Below, one piece after another: positions 53,945-64,000 of a stretch of 64,000 bases of DNA. Made by a program: the position numbers and the translations under genes. The notes under the pieces were generated by a model that had not been told where the DNA came from, ran no database searches, and saw nothing but the letters and a program-made list of their open reading frames with translations. Each line of letters opens with the position of its first letter. The first letter of the stretch is position 1. This stretch comes from Saturnia japonica (lineage: Eukaryota > Arthropoda > Insecta > Lepidoptera > Saturniidae). The stretch is from assembly GCA_033032175.1 (NCBI GenBank), contig CM065309.1:18848001-18912000 (forward strand). Direction: 5' to 3'.

Positions 53945-54240
53945 TCTATGCAATTAATAAAATTGAAGTGTCTGTTTGTAATGTCAAAATAACAGCTTTT
54001 TACTAAATGCACATGATGTATATATAGCACTTAAAACAAAAAAGTGATTTTTTTTTTTTTTGTGTGTGTTTGTTTTGGCAGGAAGCTGATATTATAAGAA
54101 GTAACTTGGGTTCCTTTTTTTAGTAAAAGAATTTGGCTTCCGTGCAAATAAAAAAAAACTTGTCATGGTGAATCAATTTAGATGCTTAAAAATGGCTTAA
54201 GCTGAGTAAACCATAAAAGATAAAGCAAATTAATATATTG
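53945..54240 (+). repeat. Helitron-like repeat
   Basis: A-TCTATGCAATTAATAAAATT then GAAGTGTCTGTTTGTAATG; later blocks TCATGGTGAATCAATTTAGA and GCTGAGTAAACCATAA parallel 34740-34800. 3' end not identified. Confidence 0.6.
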
Positions 54241-57200
54241 TAAAAAGTCCCACAATAAGCATTTTGTCTTTAAAATAACTGGGAGTAGTGGTAGTAAGAT
54301 TTGTGCATGCCCAATCAATGGCATTCTGTAGTCCAAGTGAGTTAAGTAGTCGGCACAGCTACTTTTTTAAATAAAAATACATCTTTTATGTTTTTTTTAA
54401 TATAAATCAATATCTCTAGTGACTGTTGAGCCAAATATAATATAAAAAGTTGATAATGAATGTAAAACCAATAAATTCCATAGAAATAAATTATAGACTG
54501 TAGTTTTCAGAATTTGGCTTCATTCTCAATTGATATTATGTAAGAAGTGGCCCCGGAATACACCTATAGGTGATTGCTGAACTATTTTCAACTTTATGCA
54601 GGTAGACAGTTATGTAGGTAGGCATTTGGAACCATAGATTTCATAAATAGTACTCTGTTTGGAACCTTACCACTGTGCAAAATGTAAAAGAAAAAACTAC
54701 CATTGAGTAAAAATATCCCCTCTAAGGAAATATATTATGTAGACTTTGTCACATGAGTCATTATGTAAAACTTTCCTAAAGTATGTATGTTCATAATCTA
54801 AAGTATACTCTGAAGTCTAAAGCATCAATCATTGTCATGTTTGTATACATATAAGTGTTACCAGATTGGAGGGCCTGACCTGATTTATTTCATATCATGA
54901 AATATAAAGGCAGAGTTTAAAGATCTGGATGAGATCATTTTGGGCTTTCATCTTAAGCTATCCCAAAGTCATTAATTAAATTATTTATTCAAACAAACTC
55001 TTAATATGACCAAAAGAGGTTTTTGTTGCTAGATCAATCTTACCATTTGTTTTATTAACATATCCCATCCCATCTTATATTTCCTCAAACATAATATCAG
55101 CTTCCCATGACAATTAAATAAAATATTAATTAAAAAGCAAAGATTCCATGAACAGCCCAAGTGGGAACCACTTTTAATGCATATATTAGTCTATTACTGC
55201 TGGTTAACTGGAAGAAAATGCTTTGTAGCATTAAGTTTGCTAGTGTATAAACTAAAATTTTAATAAAATATTCATTCATTCATGCATTCATTATTTTTAC
55301 ATACAAGTTTTTAGAAAAAATACGACACTATACACTGATGACAATATTAATAATGATCAAGAGTGATTAATGGTTTGTTAAATTTTAAGTAGCTTTAGCG
55401 CTAATGAATGTTTAAACTAACTACCATTAAATATCTTATTGTGACAGATTACTCCCAGAGTCAAAATTGAAATCTTCATTAGTTAATGACAACTTTAAGA
55501 AAGAAAGCATTGAGCGGTGACGGTCAATACTGTGTTATCGAAAACAGGTCAATAAGTTTCTTAAGATTAATAAGTTTTTCTTAATTACATCCTTACTTTC
55601 ATTTATAAAAATATATAATTGTATTTCCCATACTTTGTTTTTACTGCAAAATAAATATAAATCGTAGTTTTAACTAAAATTATTTGTAAGTGTATAAGTT
55701 TTAATTGTTGTGGCAATGCAAAGCGTCTTTAGTCTCAAAAAGTTACAAACATTCAAAAATTTCTTTTAATTTCATAAAATGTATACTTTTTATTCATTTT
55801 TTTTTTTACGTAACATTTTAGCTAAAAACATATCTCTCATCACGTTTATGTTTATGGTGAGGACCGTGGTCTTACCTGCGTCTATTGTCACGAGGCTTCG
55901 TAGGTACATGAAATAATACACGCAGATGTAACCAGCCATTAACGGTTATCGTCGCGAAAGTTCGGTCTGTGTACTAGTTATCCCACAGGATACAGGGGAT
56001 CCAAAGAATGTCCTTTAAATTATATAAACCAAATTTGTAGCCGATGTATGGTATCGTTTAAAAAGTGATTTCAGTTTTGAGTCAATGTTTGACGTGACAA
56101 CGTCTTATAAATTGGTTTGCCGGGTGACACTTCAAGAAACTGCGTTACGCTCCGCTCACGTTATGCGCTCACAATGAGAGCGAGTGAGAGGCACGTTTTA
56201 TGGCATGGTTACGTAAGAGCGAGAGAGACAGACATAAAGTCGTCACGTAAAACTTTCGCCCGTATACCGACTTTACAGGCAACCAATTTTTTTTTTTGGA
56301 AATTGTATTGTTATGGCCATTTTGGATTACTATGTGATAATTCTTAATCAATTAGCAAGTCGCTAATTTGTTTACTGCATGAGCGTCATAACTTTTTATC
56401 GAGCAAAACATACAAAGCTTAGGCATGCAGTGCTTTGTGGCGATAGATAGATAGAACAGCTTCAGCTAAAACATTACAAAAACCTCACCTCAAGCTCTCA
56501 ATGAAAACGTTAAATCTCTCATTGACAAGTTAAGTAAGGGGTGTAGGTAGAATCATTAAAGTTAATTGTCCTTTAATGAACGTCTCTGAGTGCGGCTGTG
56601 AGTGTTTGCAATAAGTCGTGATATTTTAAATAGTATATTAGTAATAGCAAAATTATAGCATTGTGCCCGATGGTAATTACATACAATCCAAAGTATAGAT
56701 GTAGTTACTACATCTATGATCCAAAGAAGATGGTGACCACCGACAGATCGGCAATCCATTGCGGGTCGTCGCTGTCATGCCGGCGTACAAACCTCGGTAT
56801 ACACTGGCTGTCGGTTGATATCGAAACGCAACATACTAAAAGGAGTCGCGCGTCACTATGACGAGTTTAGTATCTATCATCATGTGTATGTATGGTGGTT
56901 GCGATCCAGTCAGGTTTAGATCCGTACCACTATGGAACGCTGGTATATGGTGGTCGCTCAGCTTAAATTCCAAGTTTTGTCAAATTGTAAAGTTTTTATC
57001 TAGATTTAGCAATTTTAAACGTAATAATATCATGCAATATTTCGTCAGATTTTAAGAGACGGTATAAAATTATTTCAAGAGAACTGTTGCAATTATAACT
57101 GTTTTCTTAAATCGTTCCCATTACAAATAGCCCACTAGCTATCCCTTGACTCTAGCGATACTGCTAAACTGTAATAATAAAAGATAAATATAATTGTAAA

Positions 57201-57513
57201 GATTTTATATATTTATTATATCTAGTTGTAGGCAGGTAAAATATTTCAAAAAACGAAAACATGAGCATGATCTACTTAAAAAAAAATTTGCCGAAACTGG
57301 TAGAACCGGAATGAGCGCAATATTTAAACGATGTTATATCTCATGTCAGTGAACTCTTGCTTGTAGGTATTTGTGTAGCTAGGTAACACATTAATTAAAA
57401 AAAAAATTTCTTTGCTCTCTGCATTCCACTGCTTGTAACTTGATAATGAGAAAAGTGCACGACATGATCTGTTAGTATGCGAATTATTGTGCATTTTACA
57501 ATATTAAATCCTT
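54241..57513. other. PDSS2-GOGAT intergenic or GOGAT 5' intron region
   Basis: No coding sequence recognised. A CpG-bearing patch at about 56100-56290 stands out from the AT-rich background. Untranslated GOGAT exons could be hidden here. Confidence 0.35.
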
Positions 57514-57719
57514 ACATATGAAATTAGCGTTTTGTCGTACTGACCACTTTGATCTGAAATATCTCCTCTTTGGTTAAGAATTCCAAATTTAAATTTATAA
57601 ATTCATTTAGTTGGTACATTTAAGTTTTGAAAACGAGTCATTCATTTGTTTTTTCCTCATTATATTTTTCTTTGGCATCGCTTATTACCGCACAATGGAA
57701 AACATTAAATATCGGTATA

Positions 57720-58993
57720 TTAGGTCTTTACCTATGAAATTGCCGTTTTGTATGAAAAAATTTAAACGATTTTTTTTCATGTATTTTTTATTTGTATTAA
57801 TCGAAGTAATCACCCATGCAATCAATGCATATTTGCCAGCGCAGTGGCAGTTTATTGATGCCCTTTTTAAAGAAATTAGCTGGACAGGAGGCAACAAATT
57901 CTTCAAAGGCATTTTCTACTGCCTCTCGGGTATTGAATTTTTTTCCCGCCAAGGAGTTATCTAAATTCTGGAAAAAGTAGTAGTCTGTAGACGCAAGGTC
58001 TGGTGAGTAGGGCGGATGACGGAGAACTTCCAACCCCAGTTCTTGCAACTTGGAGACCGTCTGCTGTGCAGTGTGAGGTCGCGCGTTGTCGTGCAGGTGC
58101 AGCGGAGACGAGCAATTGACCAATGCTGGTTGGAGATGGGCCAGCTTCTCCATCATTGTGTTCAGTTCTTCACAGTACACATCTGCAGTAATGCTCACCC
58201 CGTTTGGTAAGAAGCTGTGATGAATCACACCGGCGCTAGACGACCAAACAGTGACCATCACTTTTCTAGGGGTAAGTTTTCGTTTAGGGCATTGTTTAGG
58301 TGCTGAACCAGTGCTGAGCGCATGCGGTTATCAAATAGAATCCATTTTTCATCGCAGGTAACAATGCGGTTCAAAATTCCTTCATTTGTGTGTCTATTGA
58401 GCAGTGCAAGGCACGTCTCGACGCGTATTTCGCGCTGGCCATCATTGAGTTCGTGGGGCACCCATTTGTCAAGCTTTTTTACCTTGCAAATTTGACGCAA
58501 ATGGACCAATATTGTTTTGACGCCAACGTCGAAAGCTGCTGCTAATTCAGCCGTAGATTGTGTATCATCAGCTTCCACAATCGCCTTTAATTCGTCATTG
58601 TCGACCAAAGTCTTCGGACGACCGCGAGGTTTATTTTTCAGGTCGAAATTCCCAGAACGGAAGCGAGCAAACCAATAACAGGTGGTGCGTTGGTTTGTAG
58701 TGTTAGCTCCGTAAACGTCGTTGATGTTGCGTGCCGCTTGTGCCTCGTTGCTGCCACGACGGTACTCATATTCCATAATTACTCGAATTTTTAACGTATC
58801 CATGATGACAAAAAAGATTGAAATGCGATGAAAATGTAACACTAATCAATAAACAAATGAGTACTTTTGGAAAAATAATTCCATGTTTTTAAAAGAAAAT
58901 TAATTTGAAATTAGAATTCTTAGCCAAACAAAAATTATTTTGATTTGAAATGGCCAGTACTGCAGAATGGCAATTTCATAGGTAAAGACCTAT
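57720..58993 (-). mobile_element. mariner (DD34D) copy C nested in copy D
   Basis: Ends TTAGGTCTTTACCTATGAAA and, reversed, ATAGGTCTTTACCTATGAAA with TA at 57718-57719 and 58994-58995. Same family as A and B, opposite strand to its host element. 1274 bp. Confidence 0.88.
57797..58803 (-). pseudogene. mariner transposase C, frameshifted
   Basis: ATG at 58803. Relative to copy B, 13 bp are missing at 58311/58312 (inside [11 protein letters not shown]), which shifts the frame. The C-terminal part continues in another frame with [45 protein letters not shown] and [10 protein letters not shown]. Unlike A and B it has no nonsense codon in the DNA-binding part. Confidence 0.88.
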
Positions 58994-60396
58994 TATTTAC
59001 TAGTACGACTTCTACTGTGGCACCAGTGCTGCAGAAACAGCTCGAAGGATTAATGATGTGTACGGCGCTGATGTCGCAAAGTAACCACGGTACGTTTTTG
59101 GTTTCAACGTTTTCGGTCTGGAAATTTCGACCTTCAGAACCAACGCCGTGGACGGCCAGAGACCAAAGTGGAAAATGAAGAATTAAAGTCTATTGTGGAA
59201 GCGGATCCATCACAAAGCACTTCAGAGATAGCTGCAGGCTTCGGGATAAGTGATAAAACTGTATTAATCCACTTGAAGCAAATCAGAAAAGTAAAAAAAC
59301 TTGAACGATGGATACCTCATGAATTGAGTGAATCGAACTTGCAAACAAATACGCGTCGACTGCTGTGTTACTTTGCTCAACCGACACAATAATGAAGGGA
59401 TTTTAAATCGAATCATTACTTGTGATGGGAAGTGGATACTGTACGATAATCGGAAGCGCTCGTTGCAATGGCTGAACCCTGGAGACGCAGCCAAATCCTA
59501 CCCTAAACGTAAATTGACTCAGAAAAAGTTACTTGTGAATGTTTGGTGGACTAGCGCCGGTGTCGTTCACTACAATTTTCTAAAATCTGGCCAAACGATT
59601 ACGGCAGATATCTATTGTCAGCAACTGCAAACCATGAAGGAAGAACTAGCTGCTGAACAACCGAGATTGGTCAATCGCCCTAGGCCACTGCTGCTTCACG
59701 ACAACGCAAGACCACACACTGCATAACAAACAACCACTAAGTTAGATGAGCTACAATTGGAATGTCTGCGACATCCACCGTACTCCCCGGACCTTGCTAG
59801 AACAGTTTACCATTTTTTTCCGGAATTTGGACAACTTCTTACAAGGAAAAAAATTCAACTCCGATGTGGCAATCCAAACCGCCTTCAAAAAGTTTATTGA
59901 TACTCGCCCCCATGTTTTTAGTAAAGGGAACAATGAACTACCTATGGGATGGCAAAAGTGCATAGATAAGAACGGTGCATGCTTTTGATTAAACAAATAT
60001 ATTATACAAAAAACAAAATTGACTTTATCCTCCCGTACAAAATGCCAATTTCATATGTAAGGACCTAATACTTTGGTAGATCGTTTGTTTCTTTGCTAGT
60101 TATGAAGCCAAACCATAACAGAACTTAACATAAACTATACAGGTCCTAGTGGAAATAGAAATGGCGACTTGTATAGTTTTAGCTAACTAGTTTATATTAT
60201 TATTTTGCATGATTCCATCAAAGTTAAGCAGTTGAAATTGTTTAATGTAAAGTTAAATTTGGATTAATAAATTAAACGCCTAAATATTATTCTTCAACCA
60301 TATTAAATTTCTTAAAGATACTACTTAGATAAAAATAATTGTCATATAGGTATTTCCCTATATAAATCTGCTACAGTTTTTAATAATTATTTCTAG

Positions 60397-60506
60397 GTAT
60401 GGAGTGGGAAGGGCCGCCCAAGCAAGGCTTGTACGACCCTCAGAACGAGCACGAAGCCTGCGGTGTTGGTTTTGTCGTTGCTATCGACGGGAAACGTACT
60501 CATAAA
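60397..60506 (+). CDS. GOGAT exon with catalytic Cys
   Basis: Acceptor atttctag ends at 60396 and donor gtaagt begins at 60507. ATG at 60399 gives 36 codons ending [21 protein letters not shown] is the canonical GOGAT N-terminus, with the propeptide junction before Cys. Confidence 0.92.
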
Positions 60507-61706
60507 GTAAGTCATCATTAAGTATAATCAACGATTCCTTAGCACTAATTCGTGTATTTGCAAAACACAAATTTTATATAAGATTTTGTTAAAGTTATAC
60601 AACAATTTTTTTCTATCTTCAGGTCTTTGCTTTAGGTATAATCTAACTTTCATCTCAGGATCTTTATTTACATATTTAAAGGTTGTTGATCAGATTGACT
60701 AATTCCTGTAAAGTGATAGAATTCATAATGGAATTCTATAAAACAGTCAGTTACTTTTATAACCGAAGCTTTATATTACATTTCAACTAACTACACTAAC
60801 CCTTTAACTTACCCGAGAGCCAAGCTATTAAGATGTAGGATATCACAATTTCTTTTGACAGCATATACCAAGTTACTCCAACAGATGCGTAAATTAAACT
60901 TACAAACAATATTTTATAATAGGAATGTGATATAGTACACTACATTTTGGTGTATTATTAGCAAACGGATCATAAAGCAAAACATTAAAACGATGCGATT
61001 TGGCGAAAGTTCAATTAACAGTTTTCCATAATGTATTCTTGGCAAGATATTTACTTAATGGAGTATATACGGAATGATTGCTACCAGACAACTACTAGCT
61101 GCATTTTATGGTATTCCTCCTATCGTTTGTAGCTTCAAATTAAATTGCATGTAAACGACATTTAGATGGTCGCTTGCAATGTTAATATCGTTGTCTAGAC
61201 TTCATGATATTTGTGATGTTTTGGCGAAAATTGCTTTCAGTAAACGACAAATATTTTCATTTTACATTCGTATGGTTATATCTCTATTTAGAATTATGTT
61301 GCATCTTTTAAACTCTTTTAATTTAATTAGCATATTGGTTGGGTTAGAGGATTACAAATTAGTTCTATTATCATGAGGACTAAGTAAAATTATCACTATT
61401 AAATTTGCGGTGGTTTTTGATTTTTCATTTATTAAATAATATTATTCTTAATAAATTCTTTGCTATAATTGAAACGACAATATTTTATTAATTTGATTGC
61501 TTCATTAGTATCGATAAGTGATCTCAACTACTTTTCTTTTTAATTAACTGGATATGAAATTTACGTAACATACAGATCGTTCGCGATGCCGAAACTCTTG
61601 CAAAGCGTATGGAGCACCGCGGCGCCTGCGCTTGCGACAATGATACCGGAGACGGTGCTGGTGTGTTGACTGCCATCCCACACCAGTTCTACTGTGCCCA
61701 GCTCAG
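60397..61706 (+). CDS. Glutamate synthase (GOGAT), N-terminal exons, 3' partial
   Basis: GOGAT transfers the amide of glutamine to 2-oxoglutarate using NAD(P)H (family knowledge). Two exons are visible, 60397-60506 and 61576-61706, both with clean splice sites and joined in phase 0. They read [20 protein letters not shown] then [16 protein letters not shown], followed by [20 protein letters not shown] and [19 protein letters not shown]. The Cys of ACGVGF is the glutaminase nucleophile, exposed in GOGATs by removal of a short propeptide. The ATG at 60399 may be the start codon, or an earlier coding exon may exist, since two bases precede it after the acceptor. The rest of this very long protein lies beyond the window. 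Confidence 0.93.
60507..61575. other. GOGAT intron, nothing recognised
   Basis: AT-rich intron between the two GOGAT exons; consensus donor and acceptor, no identifiable repeat. Confidence 0.5.
61576..61706 (+). CDS. GOGAT second visible exon
   Basis: Acceptor acatacag, donor gtaaga. Contains [18 protein letters not shown], the strongly conserved GOGAT glutaminase motif, then PHQFYCAQL. It ends with two bases of an unfinished codon; the next exon is not in the window. Confidence 0.93.
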
Positions 61707-61770
61707 GTAAGACTAGAATATCCGAACATGTCATACAATTTGAAGCATCAATTGTCACGGTAGAGTAGAT

Positions 61771-62039
61771 CAGTGGCGTAGTTAGTACGGGTGACAACCT
61801 GGATGGCAAATCGCGCTTTTTGGAGACTGATTTATTTTTGTTTTCTGTGCTAAAGGCCTAGGCCCAGAAAAGTGAAAATTTGTGTGGGACCTCTCAAGCG
61901 GACGACCCTTTTTTTAAAGTGTTTTCTTTATATTTAGTCACTTATTTTAGCAAACATTTGGCACATTTGAAAAACATTGTATAATTTTGTGATATTTTTG
62001 GCGAATCGTTTCCTTTGCGGCCGAATAACTATGACACTG
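61771..62039. mobile_element. hAT-type MITE, 269 bp
   Basis: Ends CAGTGGCGTAGTTAGTACGG and, reversed, CAGTGTCATAGTTATTCGG. Flanked by a perfect 8-bp duplication GAGTAGAT (61763-61770, 62040-62047). No ORF. In the GOGAT intron. Confidence 0.85.
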
Positions 62040-62047
62040 GAGTAGAT

Positions 62048-63613
62048 TAATATTATTTATATGTTTGTTGAAGCAATAGTGTATAGATAGATAATACTTT
62101 GAAAATATGTCAAGAATCGATTAGGCTAACGAATCGATGTAGTTTAGAAAATAATCTACTTTATCCATGTATGATTTAGATTGTGGTATCTCAAGTCGCG
62201 AAAACCTCTATCTACTATGGCTTTATTAACGGTAGTCTAAAATTCCATGCATTTCGAATTAAGAAATACATCGAATGGCAATTTCAATAACTATTTATAG
62301 GTGATGCCATGAATTTTTCAAAACTGCACGTTTGGTCACGTAAAAAATTGCAAACATATTTTGATAGGTTTGCTTTTATTGATATCGATAGCATGTTTCA
62401 CAATAATATTGACGTATTCTATTTCGCAGACTAGAGTTATAGACACAATTAATAACGAATAACCACAATTTAAAGTACTTAAATTATTAAAAAGAAAATT
62501 TAAAAACCAGACAACAAAAACACATGACAATTATTTTTATTTTATTTTTTTTGATTCCCAGACCTCGTACTTAAATATTATATAGCCTATGACACTCCCA
62601 CAATTAAGACAAATGTAACGACACCTCGTGTGCTAAAGTCCATCTAGCCGTTTAGGCTACTGAATGAGCCAAAGTAATAGACATACATTTATACATTTGA
62701 AAAATTTAACCCTCGTTTTTCGCAGTCAGGTAAAAAAAAGATTACACATCTTAAAGACGAAGTTAAATCTGTAATGAAGCAAAGTTTGATAATTTTGAGC
62801 ATTATTGGTTTGTTGGCATGTTTTGCCACGATTACTGAAAATTTAGTTTGAACACGATAATGTTTGTGTATATACTTGCCATCTGGTCCTAGGTACCACA
62901 AATTCGTTCCTACTCATATTAGTCTTTACAACAGATTATAATGTGCCCATATTTATTAATGAGTTCATTGGTAATAAGATGTTCAACGACATGTATTAGA
63001 AATATATACGTTAGGAGAGACCGCATTGTTCATTATGTTATAGGAATTATGTATTACTGGACGTTGTCTGATTCACAGGATTAAAATGTTTAAAAAAGCT
63101 TATCAGCAGACAATTGTGTAGAGTTTGTTTAATTGTAAATGTTATTTATTTTATCGTGAGTTTTCTTATGAAGAACTAGACCAAAGTGTGAATTATTTTT
63201 TAAAGGCTTATACGGATTAGAGAAGAATTTCGGTTATCCAAGTAAACACAGAACTTTCAAACACCTCTATATGTTTACAAATTTTGGACATGAAACGCTG
63301 CAACACAAGCGTCTCTGCCAACAAGGGGCCATGTTAGAAGTGTCTTGAGTGCCATCTTGACATAGACGCGACCTCCTACGTCAGGTTTTTCTTTTTAGAT
63401 TGTCGCTTAACTTTTAGATATGCGGTACTAGTAACATTACTAAGGCCCTTAATATGAATGATGAAACCCAATAAAAAATATTGGGAAAATATTTGCAAGC
63501 CCTATGTTATGATGTGTTCATACAATTACGTAGTCATAGATGGAACATAGAAGAGGAATTCGTAATCCATGTACAATTGCTAATTGTCAAGTGTTTTTAA
63601 AAATCTATTGATT
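62048..63613. other. GOGAT intron, nothing recognised
   Basis: AT-rich; none of the conserved GOGAT motifs expected next could be found on the plus strand, so the intron continues at least to the window end or the next exon is very short. Confidence 0.4.
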
Positions 63614-64000
63614 ACTAGCTGTGCCCGCGGCTGTGCTCGCGTGGACTACATAATACCGCCATGTCGTCAATCGGGCACATGTGCGAATTTTATTTATTTG
63701 AAAGATAAAAATGCTTATTGTGGGTCATCCTTAGAAGATAGACATAATATGCTCTCGCTGACTTTTATGTCTTTTTAATATTTACAATTATCTTAATTTG
63801 AAATATCTCATATGGTTTACTCAGCGTAAGCCATTTAAACACGTATTGATTCACAATGACAAGTTTTTTTTAATTATCGAGGTAAGTAACCCAATTATTT
63901 TTTTTAATAAAAGTAGCCTAAGTTACTTATAACATCAGCCAATGAAAGTCCCATCAAAATTGGTTCAACCCTTTCGGAGATTACTCGCAACAAACAGACA
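63614..64000 (-). repeat. Helitron-like repeat, runs off the window
   Basis: A-CTAGCTGTGCCCGCGGCTG at the left end, then blocks shared with 38719-39120 (GGACTACAT, AAAGTAGCCTAAGTTACT, GGAGATTA). Helitron 3' end on the minus strand. Confidence 0.65.

Larger units (their letters stand above)
57695..59988 (+). pseudogene. mariner transposase D, interrupted and frameshifted
   Basis: ATG at 57695 gives MENIKYRY, then mariner C intervenes at 57720-58993. It resumes out of frame with GTSAAETARRINDVYGADVA, later VENEELKSIVEADPSQSTSE, ILNRIITCDGKWILYDNRKR (Glu of DEKW replaced by Gly), LLLHDNARPHTA followed by a TAA, and PPYSPDLARTVYHFF, where the third catalytic Asp is replaced by Val. Ends NGACFD at 59988. 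Several frame changes; clearly dead. Confidence 0.85.
57514..60068 (+). mobile_element. mariner copy D, split by mariner C
   Basis: Ends TTAAATCCTTACATATGAAA and, reversed, TTAGGTCCTTACATATGAAA, flanked by TA (57512-57513, 60069-60070). It is a different mariner lineage from A-C (about half the transposase residues differ by eye). It received copy C at a TA 25 bp after its start codon. Confidence 0.82.

Overview
The window looks like nuclear DNA of an insect, most likely a moth or butterfly. It is AT-rich, its genes are split into short exons by GT-AG introns, and it is crowded with transposon families common in lepidopteran genomes: Helitrons ending in CTAG, mariner, tRNA-headed SINEs, and R1-clade and jockey/CR1-type LINEs. 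There are no operons, CRISPR arrays or prokaryotic signals. The species assignment is inference.

Three host genes were recognised by translating and splicing exons by hand. (1) TET methylcytosine dioxygenase, + strand, 146-10382, seven exons, 5' end outside the window. A long Gln/Pro/Ser-rich region is followed by the Cys-rich segment and the split double-stranded beta-helix with its HxD...H iron ligands. One exon lacks a single base relative to the conserved reading frame near 3475. (2) PDSS2, the non-catalytic subunit of the polyprenyl diphosphate synthase that makes the coenzyme Q side chain, - strand, 49650 down to 19305. All seven exons are present and the phases join to 430 aa. (3) Glutamate synthase (GOGAT), + strand, from 60397. 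Only two N-terminal coding exons are inside, including the catalytic cysteine. TET and PDSS2 converge; PDSS2 and GOGAT diverge across about 10.7 kb. The three genes act in separate pathways (DNA demethylation, ubiquinone synthesis, ammonia/glutamate metabolism) and nothing shows a joint function.

The remaining sequence is mostly introns and intergenic DNA filled with mobile elements, many nested. In the TET intron 4456-6511 a mariner sits inside a Helitron-like element. From 13 to 19 kb there is mariner and RTE debris plus an element with about 500-bp inverted arms around the tail of a cysteine-rich ORF. The 30-kb PDSS2 gene carries, in + coordinates: a 21-bp tandem repeat, a P-element fossil split by an R1-clade LINE, a jockey/CR1-type LINE, a PIF/Harbinger-type element, a hAT MITE, a DD41D Tc1/mariner element with a nearly complete transposase, a Helitron fossil inside another Helitron-like element, and a mariner. 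From 50 to 60 kb there is a degenerate tandem repeat, Helitron-like elements, and one mariner inserted into another. The GOGAT intron holds a hAT MITE with a perfect 8-bp target duplication.

I found no new multigene system. The items most worth checking are the TET frameshift, the long-armed Cys-rich element and the several precisely bounded nested insertions.
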